In this document: piece by piece, positions 36,613 to 50,874 of the stretch
Layout of the letters: every line of letters starts with the position of its first letter
Position numbering within the stretch: position 1 is the first letter of the stretch
Assembly: GCA_934045905.1 (NCBI GenBank)
Contig: OW203762.1
Coordinates: forward strand, 49,315,411 to 49,379,410
Direction of reading: 5' to 3'
DNA: 64,000 bases
Origin: Leuctra nigra
Lineage: Eukaryota > Arthropoda > Insecta > Plecoptera > Leuctridae
Position numbers and translations under genes: made by a program
Notes under the pieces: model-generated
The model's database searches: none
The model's input: the letters and a program-made list of their open reading frames with translations, nothing else
What the model was told of the DNA's origin: nothing

Positions 36613-37741
36613 TAATCCTTCCTGATTCTACGTGTACAGCATTTCTTCTTCTTGTTTCTTATTTATGTATAAATTCGTTTGTTTTAATCCCATTATTAGC
36701 TCCTAGCATTATTGTAGAGTGGAGACCACCATACATGGTATCCTAAATTACCCTTTATGCATTAATGTTATATTTTTTTTTCTTAGAACTACTTCCCCAT
36801 AAACTCCCATATCAGGGACCTGAACCGGAACCGACCGTTATCCTTTTCTCCCAAGAACCGGACCCGGAACCGAACCTTTATAATCTATAAGATTTTTAAA
36901 GGTTCTTAAAGATTCATTCTTTGAATAACACACTTACCTACTATTTAATTTTTGAACACTTTGATATTAATATTATGATATTATTCACAAATTTAAAAAA
37001 TCTCATTAGCATATTTGGTAGACGTTTTAATTCTTTCCTCCATTTTCAAAAGATGTCAGAGTTTTCAATGTTTGAATCTGATGTGCGGGATCGATTCTCG
37101 CGGCTGGCCTTCCTGACTGAGGTTCATCGCAGTTCCCTAATGCAATGCTGGGAAGGTTCATTACTAATATGCCACGATCGAATCCTTTCCATAACCCATC
37201 CATACCAATTCTTCATCATTCTTCATCTTCTAGGGCAGAACTGAAAATATCGTTCGGACAGCGGCAGGTATTCTGTGCTCCAGTCTTCGAAAAGGAAGTA
37301 AGTTACGGTATTTAAAACTTAAACTCGAACAACTGCCATCAGAGAAGTTACTTTCCAACAACGAGTTCATCTAAACAAGAATAGTTATTGCTTTTGTTCC
37401 AACCGAATCGCGACTTCTTTTATTGCTAAAGAATTCCGCTTATCTCGAAGTGTTGCCAACTTCCAGGACGTCGTCTGCTGACACAAAGATGGCGGCGATT
37501 AGCGCTATTAGTCGTCGACAATGCCGTCATGATACAATGATGCCAACTTAATTTTCCAACTTAACTCCTTTACAAATAGCATTGGCTTTACTGATATACA
37601 TAAAAGAGTATACAGTTTTGGCTTCTGTATAGCATAGCATTGCTATCTATGGAAATTCTATTGCATTTATATTTTTAAGTGGTGTTTAACATCGCACTGT
37701 TCTACCACTAGGTCAATGACGATGATGATAGGGAGATAGGA

Positions 37742-37870
37742 ATTAGGAAGGTGGCGGTCTTGGCCTATTAGTCATTGACTCTCTGGTGAGGGAAACCATC
37801 GAATAAACCTCTGCCAGGAAGCACGGCGGCTGGAATCGAACTCGGGGCATCCGGAGTGCCTCTATTACAT
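37742..37870 (-). repeat. Decayed tRNA-related SINE-like sequence
   Basis: Contains a minus-strand box-B-like word (complement of GGAATCGAACTCGGGGCA). Its lead-in, CCTATTA...GACTCTC...GAGG, is shared loosely with 43545-43690 and 52200-52330. Too diverged for firm boundaries. Confidence 0.35.
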
Positions 37871-39959
37871 TCACAATATCGATCCCAATAATATTTGATC
37901 AAAATGCAAATATTGCAAAAACTTCGAGAGGGTTGTGTTTGGCAACATCGGCGCGCTTCCTGTGTGTTTACTGTCAACCACGTTTACAAGTAGGCTAATA
38001 TTCACTAGATAGCCACTACGTGGAAAGATCCTTTTAGATTAAAAAAAGAATCAAGTACTAAGGCACCTTTTTAAGATCACTATAATAATATTGCATAATT
38101 CCACTCACTGGAGTACCTTACCCAGCCTCTTGTATGACCCCAAAGAGTTAAATAATTAATTATTTTACTATGATTATTTTACGTATTAGAGGTCGCAATG
38201 CCAATAGTATCGTACCAGTTTGTGGTTTTATTTAGTAGAGTAAGGTGTAAAAGCTTGATTGATCGATTTTTTAAAATTTGTTAGGGATGAAAAAATTCAA
38301 AAGTCGCTGTTAAGAACCACCCGCGTCCCTTTACATTGCCGAAGTAATATTGGTCGCTTTCATGACATCTCTTTTTGGACAAAGGTTTTTAGGTTTAAAA
38401 TTCTATTTTCCCCTTAATATTAGCAACAAAACGATATTTCAATGAACACTTCAATAAATTATACTTTTGAGAAAATCAAAGCGAAACTCCTGTGTTTTCT
38501 CTCTGGGTCGAGGCATACTAAATGAATACGTTTTCTGCAAAACGCAAACCACGTTGATGTGAATGAGGCTCTAAAAAATTGATAACTAATTAATTTTAAA
38601 TAGCTTCTCAGACTCGCACAGCCCTCTTTTGTCATGTGCTTTTAAGTTTTCAAAGTTTGTATGTGCAGGGTAATCCAATCCAAAGATGATACTCAAATAC
38701 TTGACAATGTAAATTCCCCCTGTAATGTATTGTTTGTTGGTATTACTCCATTATACCACATGTTTGTGGATAACTTTTTTATCTGGCTTAATGAATGTTT
38801 ATACTTTAGTTGCGATGCAATGTGAGCTTGGCTACTGTATTATTCATGTACAGTGGTGGCAAAAAAATGATGAATTACGCTAAATGCATATTCCGGCGAT
38901 AATTGTGTTTTCTCCAACCCCGGTTGTTGCTTCGTTACCACGCAATTGCCAGCGAATGAATGCAATGTTGTTTTACACCAGCGAGATTTCACTAATTACT
39001 AATTGCTTTTATTATCACTTATCAGCATACATCGAACTCTGTAACTCAATGAAGGCCGGGCATGCGCAAAACTGGCAAAACACACTCGTGATTCACCATG
39101 TCCAATACAACATTTGCACCAACTCAATTAAAGTCAATCTCGAAATTGTTTTTTGAGTGCCAATGTTATTTATTTGTGTCGGTTAGCTAGCAGTGATTAA
39201 CGCACTTAAAAACCGAGTTCGATTCCGGACTCTTCATTGTCATGTTACGTGATTATCGCCAATTAAAAACGTATGGGAGTACAATACCGGCAATGATTCC
39301 ACTAAGTAATTATGACCAGAGACTAATGAGTGACCGCAAGATGCTGCGCTGAGTGCGTCGTTAACGCAGCATTAAGAACATGAAGCTAGCAACGACTCGA
39401 TTTATGTAACATCCAGGACTTTAAGTAACGAGAGCAGCTTCTATTTGCCAAGAAAATACCGCCAAGAAAACGACGAGCCGAGTGTTTTTATAAACGTGAA
39501 TGAAAAAGCTTCTGAGGCAATCTTATTAAAGCAGGGAATGTTACTTTATGGTCGAGGATTAGCCTCTAGAATAATCCTTGCATATTATTATCATCTGTGT
39601 GTTTCTTTTTCTGGAACGGCGAGATTTTATTTCTCTACATTATAATCCCTAACTTGCCTCATTCAGTTAATACCTCTTAACAAATATACATCCAGCCTAA
39701 GAAACCAAGAATAATTCAACGGAACAAAAGTCTTTCATTAACAAAACGTAGAATGAATTCCTGTATGAAATGTCTGACGTAATCGACTCGTTCAATAAAG
39801 CCACTTATCACAGACCCGCGAGCTTTTCTCCTCCTTCATTTGTCTTCCTTTGTTATGCCTTCAAGCTCAAACACCATTTGCCAGCGCAGAAATATCAACC
39901 GCGGACACTCTCAGAAATTAAAGATGTTTTTTAGAGAGAGGAGAAAAAATTGATGCAAA

Positions 39960-40160
39960 CAATTCGAATTATTCTCGCTAAACCGTCGTTAATTACGTAA
40001 GTTTTATAAACTTTACAATTAGTAATTGGTTGGCGCCAATTAAAATGTTTCGTGGGTTGGACTCGACGCTGCGTCGGCGTCGGTCGGCGTCAAGTGTGGC
40101 GTCACTTTCACCAACAGAGTAATTATCTTAATCGACTCGGCAGCATTCATTGGCCAAGAA
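39960..40160. promoter_or_regulatory. Candidate regulatory block rich in TAATTA/CCAAT motifs
   Basis: Dense homeodomain-type sites lie in 200 bp: GTTAATTACGTAAG, CAATTAGTAATTGG, GCCAATTAAAATG, GAGTAATTATCTTAATCG and CATTCATTGGCC. They flank a CG-rich GGCGTCGGTCGGCGTC core. There is no open frame. It could be an enhancer of the neighbouring Beat gene if the 5' end of Beat lies further right; this is inference. Confidence 0.2.
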
Positions 40161-43100
40161 ACACGACACCACGAGACTTCAAACGCTCTAAATAAAGACC
40201 GAGGTGACCTCTCAGTACTCGGTCATCACTTCCAGCACTTCACAGGTCACGTGTCACAGCACTCATGTCAAGGTCATCACTCAGTTCTTCATCTTCACGA
40301 AACCAAATCACAAACTTGCAATTTTTCATTTTTATATTTATATAGAAACTCATTTTTAAATCTAGTTTATGCCATAGGCTTGCGAAGAGTCTGAAAAGCT
40401 TCCACCTCCACTTCAAGTCTATTGCTTGAACTACTTTCGCAAGAACGTGTGGCGGGTGCAAGTTTCTCTGCGGAAGTTAATTCCCCGGTCCCCTGGATGT
40501 CGGTTGTTACAGATATTTCCCTCTGCTCGTCTCTAGGTGGCCGATAGCTGAGGCAGGATATGGACAGACTGCATTATGGGATTAAACCGCGCTTAGCTGA
40601 GCAACTTTCCTTGACTTTGGTTTGAGCTGTCTTCGGCGGGTAAGCTCCCTAAGATGGCCGACAAGCACGGAAACATGGCGACTCGCCTGACTAATTGATG
40701 AGCCGTGGACCAATGATGCTGGAGATGGGATTACAGGGAGACGGAGCATGCTAATACCTGATGGAAGAGGATCGGAATCTAATTGTATTGTTTTCTGTTC
40801 CCCAAACGAGAATGGTTTTATAGGCTTACGTTTTAAACAAAAAATCCTCTGTAAATTGGTAAGTGTACAAATAATTAATTTTAACTTTTTTCTTTTACGT
40901 AGAATCACGAAACACGTTTAAAGAAGCAGTTAACCAAAAGTTGAGTTCTCTGGTGAATATAAATGCATAAGCATTGTTATTATGTAGGGTCAGCGTCAAA
41001 AGAAGCCGGCCAAATCCTCGTGTTGGTATAGGCAGCGTGTTTAGACAACAGATGGCACTGTAAAAAGTACAGACAGAGCCACCTAATCTGTGGGAAGGAA
41101 GCTTACCTTTTGGCAAGGCGTCTAAGTCGCTGCAGTTATATGTTATGTTGCTGCACATATTACGCATTATCAATTCTTAAAATTTACACATGTTTATCTA
41201 ATGTTTATTCGCCTACAAAATATTAATAATAAAGTGTTCACAATTTCACTGAATCTGATCACAATATTAATTTGCGCGACTAAGTTCTGATTCCGAAATA
41301 TTTTGAGTACATTTGTTGACATCTGATCGGTTGCTAGGTCACGGCCAATGAGAAATAAAACAGTTGACGATCTTCCCACAAAAGTTGCTAATTTCTCTCA
41401 CTCGTGGCGAACACTCGGTGCCTATATGGGAAACCGGCAAAGGAACTATTGGAAGTGGGCTACCTAATGATTATTTATGTGGAGTCATGGAAAATGTACG
41501 TAAGGTTATGTTTAGGTACACTCAACCAAACATAAAATGATCGTGATGAAAAGGTAGGGAAGCATCTCTTGTCTATGAATTTTCCGATTGCCTGTACAAA
41601 CCGGTCAGACCTCTCACTCTAGTTGTTATCTCTCTCGGTGCTCGAGTAAAACAAGGGATGGGGGAGATATTGACGTCAAATAGAAGCAGGTAATTTATCT
41701 ATCCAATCAGCCTAGAAGGTCGAAGCTTCATTCGAATCTTGCTCATCAGGCTAACCCGATCGTGGTCTACCGAGATTTTGGCTCAAATTTTCTCAATAGG
41801 TTCAATCTATATTATGTTTCAGATTCATAATTTTAAAAGTGTATAATATGATCTTATGCTTTTCCTAATGTATAATTTCATTTGCAAACAATCCGATCTA
41901 AGTGCAGTTAATCAATGGAACAAAGTATACCTACATCTATATAATGGATTGGGCTAAAATTACATAGGCTCTTTAAATTAATTTTATGAGAAAACGTAAA
42001 TTTCAAAGTTACCCTATCATTGATTCATACAATATTAGTCTATACAAAAAAAATTACAAATTGCCAATAGGACAGTTACGATTTATTTTTGAATTTATTT
42101 CAAACCTGACTTTAATATTCCTTTATTCATAACAAAAAATATGTAAATTTTCATTAATAAATATCAATTTGAAATTCCGTAAATATTATTCAGTATGTTG
42201 AAAATCAGTGTGATGTTATATTTATCAACCAACAATGATGTTGCCATGGCAACAATACTAGGACAGCACATGACGTTAATTCTTTGTCCCGCAATAATGT
42301 GCACTGAAATAATATTCATATTGACGGAGGGAAATTTGGGCTATTGAGTATCCTGACAAAATTAATCTACGCCCACTATTTAGGGTATTCGTAAGTATGA
42401 ATCAAAGGAAAATTTTAGTTGAAAAGTCTGCGCCCTTAATATAAAAGTGACGTTGTTACCATAAACTGCATGCATTGCATTTTATAAAACAATGTATGTA
42501 ACAATGATCTTATCTTTGTTAAGTGTGCGTCGTTAAATAAACTCACCAGCCTTGTTGCCGTGTGTGCGTCATTAATATTCAGTACATTATGTGTATTTAT
42601 TTAGTGAGAGCAGAAAATTTAGTTTTGGACATAAGATTTAGCTCGTTTATTAATTACCTTTTTTAGTGAAGAAATATTGTGAGTAATTGAATGCGGTAAC
42701 ATTTTCTGATATTATTACCGTTCTAATGCATCTCAACTAATTGTTCTTGGAGAGCGGTAGTTTCTTTACACCGGGGGTGTTGCAGTTAGTGTCCACTTGA
42801 TGGATGATAAAAAGGTTACCGGTGGAAGGTGGGAAGGAGGCGCTCGTGGCTTATCAAGCGAATAAAGCAAGCGTCTTTATCTGAAACTTATAGCTCGAAT
42901 CTCTGATTTTTTGTCTGTTTGTTGTTCTTGATCTATTTCAGGTCAAACGGAATAACGGATTAGGCCAATTTATTCACAACACATTAATTACTATCCTGAT
43001 TGAGGACTTGATGATTTCTAAAAGATTTGCATTAGTTTCATCTTAAATACCTCCAGACTCCAGAGTGTTTATCGTTTAAAGTGGAAATGCATTTCCATGG

Positions 43101-43227
43101 AGTCATTCAGACTCAAGCAACTCGTTAAAGTCGAGTGTAAGAGGTTTGCGCACACAAGTGCAATGAGACATGGTGACAGCATCGTCACCGGTGATATGAC
43201 AGTTCGTAGTGAGCATTCTCTACCTTC

Positions 43228-43380
43228 ATTCCATTCTCCTCGGAGATCTCTAACCCTCATCAGTGCGTTGTGTCTAATGTCCGTCTGTCCGACCGGGTAG
43301 CTCAATTGGTAGAGCTCTCGCCCGGCAAGTGAGAGGTCCCGGGCTCGAGCCCCGGTTCGATAGGATATTTTAACAACGCA
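43228..43380 (+). repeat. tRNA-Ala-like SINE with shared 5' leader
   Basis: The tRNA-like part at 43289-43365 has box A (TAGCTCAATTGGTAGAG) and box B (GGCTCGAGCC), a five-pair anticodon stem and loop CCGGCAA (anticodon GGC, Ala) but with C instead of U at position 33. The acceptor 3' strand is mutated. The ~60 bases before it (TTCATTCCATTCTCCTCGG...) recur in reverse orientation at 52496-52558, so the element includes a leader upstream of the tRNA-like unit. Confidence 0.75.
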
Positions 43381-43544
43381 CATCCCTTCATAACAATCTG
43401 AATAATGGATAACGTTCATTTGTCGTTCGTGTTAATTCTTTTCATAATCTGTCTTATATTTTCTGTAAAGGGAATTTCAGTTCGACTTCGAGGTGTTGCC
43501 CGTTTCGGTGCTCGATCATCAACGCGTTACGCTGGGCGTTTTCC

Positions 43545-43690
43545 TAGTTATTAGTGAAAATCATAGCATTGACTCTCGACTGAGGAACACCACGACGCAC
43601 CTCAGTCAAGTAGGTCGGTCGCGGGAATCGAAGTCAGGACTTCCGGGAAACAAGCTTAGGGCGTTACTGCCTGAGCCAACTTGCTCCAGT
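43545..43690. repeat. Decayed SINE-like sequence
   Basis: Contains GACTCTCGACTGAGG and a minus-strand box-B-like word (GGGAATCGAAGTCAGGACTTCC), loosely shared with 37742-37870 and 52200-52330. Boundaries are uncertain. Confidence 0.35.
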
Positions 43691-44313
43691 AAAATTAAAC
43701 TTGATGCATAAATTAGGCTTGGCGCTTAAAATGCAAGCTAAATGCTGCCATTTATTTAACTGCATCCCCTACAGTAGGTATCCATAAAAAAAATTGTTAG
43801 GGAATATCCATCAATTTTAAAATAAGTTGGATTATAACGGATTATAATTATTCAAAACAACAAGATGAATTTTGTCAGGATCTTCAATAGAAAATAATGT
43901 CCTTCATAAATATGAAATTTAATGTCAGTGAACATTATGGCGGGACAAAGACATTAATGTCATGTTCTGTCATAATTTTATTGTTGCTATAGCAACATCA
44001 TTGTTGTTTGATAAATATTACATCACACTGATTTTCAATATAGTGTTAGTCCCTCAAAGATATTTACGTAAATTCAAATTGATATTTATTAATGAAAATT
44101 GTTATATTTTGAGTTATGAGTAAAGTAATATTAAAGTCGGTTTTGAAATAAATTCCAATGAAAAGGCGTAACTGTCATAATATTGGCAATAGGTAATTTT
44201 TTTTGTATAGACAAAAGAAAAACTATAATGTGAGTGTTATTTTGAAATTTAGTTTTTCTCGTCAAATTAATTTAAAGTCAATGTAGGATGTAAACCCAAT
44301 CATTTATATAGAC

Positions 44314-45311
44314 CAGTGGTACTCAACCTTTTTGACTTGCGGGCTAATAATACGAATTTGCTTTTGTTGGCGGCCCGCATTTTTTTAAAAAAAGTACAAT
44401 AATGCTCACGTGTTCAGGTCGGTTCATCCATGCGCGTAGGAACTACTTTTATCTTGAGAGGGGGGGAGGGGGGTATTTCGACACCCGGAAGGGGGGTCTA
44501 AGGAGCGAAGCATGTAAATTTTAGCCCCGCAGGGCGTCATTTAAAAATTTTACATTTTAAAAGTGATTCAATTTCTGGTGCTCTAAAATGCCCGAACTGA
44601 ATCAAACTACCCTCCAATTGTTGCCTCGCAAGTCGTTTTTTTTAGAATTTAAGCTATTTATAAGTGGTTCTGGGATGCACTTATTTTTGTATGGTCAATG
44701 GGGGGTCAGTCTGCTCGGGTTGGGGGGATAATCCCCCATCCCCCAACCCCTTCTTATGTGTCTGGTTAATTCAGTGTATTTTGTTTATTAGGGAACGAAT
44801 TGAACAAAGTATCACACGCCAAAACAATACACTATTTCACAATTTTCGGAATTGGTAAATGGCTTCATTTTCGTTTTAACAAGTATGAAGTTACATTTAA
44901 GAAGTTTTCGTCGCATTTACAGCCTGTTGCGTGGATCCTAACATGACAACTCTCAAAATTCCTCTCAAGTGCAAACAAGAAATTGTTAAAATCTTCTTCA
45001 TATGGATATTTCATCCTGTTAGTTTATTTCTATGTAATGTTAACAGTTTCGATCAATATGTTTGGACCTTCTTCAGGACAAAACTAAACTTTAAAAAACC
45101 AAATCATATAAAATAATAAAACATTTCACATTTTTCAAATAATGTGTTCAATGAAACATTTTGTTATTTGTTATTTTTTTATATTATTTGCACAGTTGAT
45201 TTTGATTGTGTGAATAAGTACGAGTAGGTATTGGAAACATCAACTGGGGGGCCACAAAAATTAGTTCCACGGGCCGCATGCGGCCCGCGGGCCGCAGGTT
45301 GAGTGCCACTG
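44314..45311. mobile_element. hAT-like non-autonomous transposon, 998 bp
   Basis: Termini CAGTGGTACTCAACCTTTTT and ...GGTTGAGTGCCACTG are the hAT-type CAGTGG(T/C)...CAACC inverted ends. The flanking 8-mers ATATAGAC and ATAAAGAC differ at one base, fitting the 8-bp hAT target duplication. Subterminal GGCCCGC motifs occur at both ends. The interior has no transposase frame. It interrupts the right arm of the 4.2-kb foldback, so it arrived after the foldback formed. Confidence 0.88.
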
Positions 45312-46373
45312 ATAAAGACAGACGTATTCTTTGTGCTATGAATTGATTAACTGCACATAAACCGGATTGTTTGCAAATGAAATTTAAAATTAGCAAAAGC
45401 AAAACATCATAATAAATATTTTTAAAATTATGAATCTGAAACATAATATAGATTGAACTTATTGAGAAAATGTGAGCCGAAATCTAGGTAGACCACGATC
45501 GGGTTAGCCAGGAGCAATATTCGAATGAAGATTCGACCTGCTAGGCTGATGCGATTGAGAAATTACCTGTTTCTATTTGACGTCAATATCTCCCCCATCC
45601 CTTGTTATTACTCGAGCACAGAGAGAGATAGCAGCTAGAGTGAGAGGTCTGACCGGTTTGTACAGGCAATCGGAAAATTAATAGACAAGAGATGATACTC
45701 TAACTTTTCATCACGATCACTTTATGTTTGGCTGAGTGTACATAAAATGTGAACATCTTATAGGAGGCAGAAACATATTGTATGAAAGCATTTTATGATA
45801 TAGGTATTGAATCTTTAAACTGACAGGGATCTCCTGTACGAAATTTATAAAAGGTTTTCGAGATATTCCGAAAGAAGATCAGTGAATGTTACAGAGCGTA
45901 TCAAGTGCACAATTTCAATATATTTACTCGCCGAGACTATTGAAAATGGACAAGACATCAACTCATGTTATATCAAGCCAGCCAGGCACATATGAGTGTC
46001 GGTGACGGTGAAAGCTCTGACCAATCAGCGAGCTCCGCGTGATTGCAAGCATGCTGTAGACAGACTGACAGACGTTATCATCTCTTACGTCACGTACAAG
46101 ATGCATGAATAGGAGCTAGAACAGACGTCCAACTGGCAGTGGCGAACATTGTTCAGTTCATCACAGTGTGGAGAACTTTCAATTTGCCTTATGTTCACTG
46201 ATATTCAATAAATCATTATTTTTGTAGCTTTGGGCCTAGTTATGGGTAAATGTCCCAAAAATATGGGTTAATCTCTAATTTAGTTAAATTATGTCGACAT
46301 TTCAGGTAGAAATATTGACGTTCTTATTGTTGAAATGTAATTGTGTAAAAGTAATGTTCACTGGGCCAAACTA

Positions 46374-46549
46374 AAAACGGTATTTGAACGAAAGGGATTG
46401 GCTGATGGTCAGCTTATTTGACAATCAATCATTGTGACTCTGACATCAGAGATCACCTACTAGAGTTTGGTGACGCTTAAACATTGACTTCATCGGATGA
46501 TGCGAACAAATCTTAACCAGCCAATACGTTTCTATCGATTACAGTTTTT
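46374..46549. mobile_element. MITE, second copy of the 13548 family
   Basis: Same termini (AAACGGTATTTGAACGAAA...CCAGCCAATACGTTTCT) and the same GACTTCATCGGATGA interior as 13548-13672, with about 50 extra bases. Confidence 0.68.
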
Positions 46550-49500
46550 AATTTGGCCAAGTGTGGATTTATTTGAACATTTCTTATTATCAAACGTCAT
46601 GACGCGATGGCCTACAGAGAGGCTTTACTATTGTTCGAAATATTTTAACGCAGAAATGAGCAAAGTTGTGTGGATTACTTCAGGCTACAAGGGTTTAATC
46701 CAAAATCCATATAATAATCCAACAAATAAACAAGCGCGTTCTATCCGCACGGGCAGAAACATATTATCCCAACAGAGCCACCAGGATAATCATGAAAACG
46801 TCTGGATTCTTGCAAATGACATCACAAATTCACAATCTCAAGGTAAATGTTTCTATATACGCTGAAAATAATTTTATCAGATGGTTATTTAACAGGAACA
46901 TTGTATAGATAAATATTGCATATTATCTTTCTTCACTCTTTATAGGGTGACAATAGGGCAGCTGCCAGATGTATTTATCCCCCACCTACATTTCAATGGG
47001 TTGATATGCAAAACTTTATATTGAAATATGCCTGAATAGATTGAAGGTTCCAAGATGGTGTGAAAAGTGGGAATTAGTTCGTCAGAGACACAATCAAGCA
47101 AATCGGAATGTGCGTTGCATGAATGTATGCAAACTATCTTGTGGATCCAAGATCGAGCGACGAGGGCACAACGGTATCGTGTGTCAACACACTTGGAATG
47201 ATAAAAAGTACTCTACAACGCGATCATCGTCTCGGAAACGTCTCGAAGTGAATAAAAGTCTATTAGATGGTATTCATTATTGAGCGAAGTGGCTGTGTAA
47301 TAATAGGTAATGAGTTTTCTTCCGACGCTCCGAGCAAACCGCCGAGACGCTTTCGAGCTGAAAATTAAACGGAGCAAAACGAAATCAATTTCCATACTAT
47401 CGGACATTCGAAAATATATGCAGTCTGTTTGGCTCGAGTTCGTTTAAATTGTTCAGAAGTAATTAAATACGATTTGGTTAAAAATTCTCAACGAGGTATA
47501 TTTGCATGTGATCAAGTGAGCCAGCTCCACTCAAGTGAAGCCCTCTCGACACTTGGGTTGAAACCCGAGCGAGGTCTATCAATATTCATCACCCAAACCA
47601 GCGAAGAAAAGATTGCAATCATTCATTCCAATCATCCGAACGTTTTGTTAAACATTCAATCAACAATGAGAGTATTTTTCGAGTTTGTTTTGTTGACTCT
47701 CCGACGAAGTAAACGAAGCGGATGGCTATTTGTATTGGACTCGAAGTGAGTGTATGTAGTCCGATGCTTGTACGAGTACTTCGATGTCAGAGATTGAATT
47801 GCAGTGAACACTTCGCTCCTTGGAGGACGCTTGACCCAGACGGGGATAGAACCTGGACGTTTCGTTTACACGCTCTACAAATTGATTCGACACATACTAG
47901 GACAAGGTGCTTAGAACAGAGGGGAATGTGAGGATTTGAAAATACCGGACGACATTTTTCATCGATGAACGCGGACTTCTTTATGCACCACTCGGGGTTT
48001 GTCTACACTTGGTCAGTACACGACGACATTGGTCGACATTGGACATTGGACATTGGTGACTAGGTTTTAATCTATGGAGACGCAGTACAAAACAAAGATA
48101 TACATGATCCCAATACTAGAAATAAAAAGAACATACACTTAGACATACATAGAAGTCAGTGTACTAAAAAAACTCTCAATACATATTTACAAAACTTTAC
48201 AAAAAATTGTCGGATAAATTTAAAGAAATCAACAAACACTAAGAATTAACAAAAAATAAGTAAATAGGCATATTTCTCAATAGAAGAATTTGCGATGGAC
48301 AAGTTAGATTAGTTAAATTTCATTTACTAATTTTACATTCATCTTTTATATTTTTACACGTAAAAATGTATACTGTTTGGAAATAAAATCTATCCATCTA
48401 TCTAATCCAATACTCCAATGCTGAGATCCAAATTTCAATTCATAAGGTGGCAGCTGAATTTGAATGGATGTTTGAATTGCAAATGTTTCACAGTCTTTTA
48501 GATTGAGTCAACTTTAGAAAAACAAATAGACCAATTCAGAAATTATCTGGATTACTGTGGTTTTTAAAACCTTTTAAGCACAGTGTGTTTTTCCAGACAT
48601 TTGTCTGATGGTGCCGTCCTCCCTATTCAGTAGTGGGGACATGGAGATCGGTGGCTCTATTTTACTCGAATAAGTGACACATTTGATAGAGCAAAAATTT
48701 TAAAAATCGTTTTACTCACTTTCACTTGAATTTCGTTGTCGTGATTGTAAAAAAATGCTCTGTCAAATTATGGTCAAATTAAGGCTTACAAAAAGGAAAA
48801 GGAAAATTGTCGGAAATTCAAATTCAAATGATTTGAAGCCGTTTTGTGATGTGTATATGTTATGGAAAGATTCGTATTGAAAATCACGGAATATTTTTGA
48901 TTTCAGATTTTCAGGTATGGGTAGGGTGTTTAATATTTTCGTATTATCGAGTTGAATGGGCGGATATGTGTCTTGTGTATAGGTACGCAGTTTCGTCGTA
49001 TTTTGCAGCCATTTTTCAGTTCAGTGAAGCCTTTTCATTATTTAAGCTTTATATGAAACATTGAGAGCGATATTTTGTGATACAAAAATCCAAACACCGA
49101 ACCAAGACTTTAATTCAAACCGAATTATTGTACATAGCTACACCATACATAGTAACACTAGCCAGGTATATGATTGAAAGAGAACATTTCTTTTCCTGAA
49201 ACGTAAAATGGCTCCGCTGTATCTCGGTTGTCAAGGATGTCATTTAATATGAAGTAGTGAACGGGCTGATATTTATACTATGATATGTCATATAGATTGT
49301 TATTCAAAAACAATTGTACAATAACAAAACGTATCTTGATACATTCCAAGTATGACAAGTTGGTCTTGATTGGTCCTGAGTATCAGATTAGGTACATTTC
49401 CTATTGATTCTTCATCAAAGCACAAAATATTTCCACGTTTCTTTAAAAAACGGGAAACACGAAAATGTACTTGAAGCCGAAGCGAAGAGGCGCGTGAGTC

Positions 49501-50874
49501 AATTACGAGCTGCCGGCTAACTGATATTATCGTTGACTGATGGTCAGTGCAATAAAGTGCAAGCAAGCAATCATTCCAAGCTCAAGAATAAGAACAAAGA
49601 ATACGCTTGCTGGTAACACCTGCTGTAAGTCCCGCGGAGAACTGCTGGACGAACTCACATTATTTGTCGATCGAGTTCTGGTGCAGAACGCAGGAGACAG
49701 AACCGAATGTCGTTCAGAACGGCTCCAAGAAGTGATTCGCTTTCCGACATCCGAGTGTGATCGGAACACGCTCACCGCACCTCATAATGAAATGTGTTTC
49801 TTATCATCGATTCGATCGCAATCTCGCTGGCGATGCAATCAATTACCGGCCATCGCCATACGACGTTGTAATAGATCTCCTCTTCGCGCCGACCCGCGAT
49901 TACTTCGCCCTGCATTACAAATTGCCTGCTGGAAGCGGCTGCCATTAACATTAACAAGCCCGGCTCAGACGAAATTGTTTTCTTTGCCAGACTCCGCATT
50001 ACGGGCTGTAAAAACCTCCGACACTGTGGTTGTGTTTTGCATATATTGCAGCTACGCGGACTGCACTGCAGTCTCGCAGGAATTGCGCGATGACAAAAAG
50101 CTGTTAATGTGTTTATTCACTGCTCTCTGGTCTTCATTACTAATAGTAGGTACTTGGGACAGTGTAAACAGCTGTTAAAATGCAATATACTCAGGCTGTA
50201 AAATGTAACGTTCAGGGATGTTAATCGGTGGAGGTGCCGGCTTCAAGCAAATAACATTATAAACCATTCACCTACTTTATGCAAGCCAGACAAAAGAGTT
50301 TTAAACAAATAATAATAAAAACACGATTTCTTCTCAATAACTCAACTTCTAGAGTAAAGTGTACAGAGAATATAATCTTCGTGCGATTAGGCATCTAATC
50401 AAAACATTGTAATATTGGAATCATGGATGTTTCGACTGCCTTGCATTGTAACCTAATATTGACTTACATGTTCTTCGGATGCCATAAGATTGGATTCAAT
50501 GCACATTTTGTTTCATGTCAATACACACACATGCCAATCTTTCACTATTCAGAGAGTTATTCAGCTAATCATTGTCACGCAGTCGAACAACCTCGAGCGT
50601 GTCTCTAGAACATGGCACCTCCACCCAAACATGAATGAGCTAGCTTTATTATCGCACAGCACATCGGAAGAGAAAATCACAATCGACGAGTTATTGTTAT
50701 GACGATTCAAACAGTAAACAGAGCAAGTTGGCTCAGTCCAATTACATACAAACTATGACACAAACCTACAAATCTACAACGAGTAGCTTTTATATGTCAT
50801 TGGCTCCGGAACAGATTTTATGATTGAGGTTTTTTCGTGGTTTTTTTCACGCGAAAGGCAAATGATGGGAAGGT

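Larger units (their letters stand above)
35333..41515. other. Stretch without recognised genes
   Basis: Holds an (ATTGA)n run (35466-35500), a C15 run (35849-35863), a small MITE (36478-36612), decayed SINE-like sequence (37742-37870), a repeat shared with the left edge (37090-37225), and a homeodomain-motif-rich block (39960-40160). Short open frames here show no domains. Confidence 0.45.
41516..45743. mobile_element. 4.2-kb foldback with ~860-bp arms
   Basis: The left arm 41516-42370 and right arm 43866-45743 are reverse complements once a 998-bp insertion in the right arm is removed. They run from GTACACTCAACCAAACATAA at the outer edge to TCCTGACAAAATTAATCT at the inner edge. Arms differ by scattered substitutions and small indels. 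The 1.5-kb centre (42371-43865) holds a tRNA-like SINE and no gene. Large foldback structure suggests a foldback transposon or an inverted duplication; no transposase is visible and no target duplication is obvious. Confidence 0.85.

Noticed and set aside
36780..36900. Possible hAT end (CAGGGACCTGAACCGG)
   Set aside because: No complementary end or target duplication could be found nearby; the GAACCGGAACCG words look like simple repetition.
43289..43365. Functional tRNA-Ala gene
   Set aside because: Position 33 is C, the acceptor 3' strand is mutated, and the unit recurs with common flanks, so it is a tRNA-derived repeat.
49540..50178. 212-codon ORF, plus strand
   Set aside because: Long for the background, but no recognisable motif or repeat-element similarity. 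A minus-strand hydrophobic stretch opposite it (near 49560-49620) has no suitable start or phase-1 donor to serve as the Beat signal exon.
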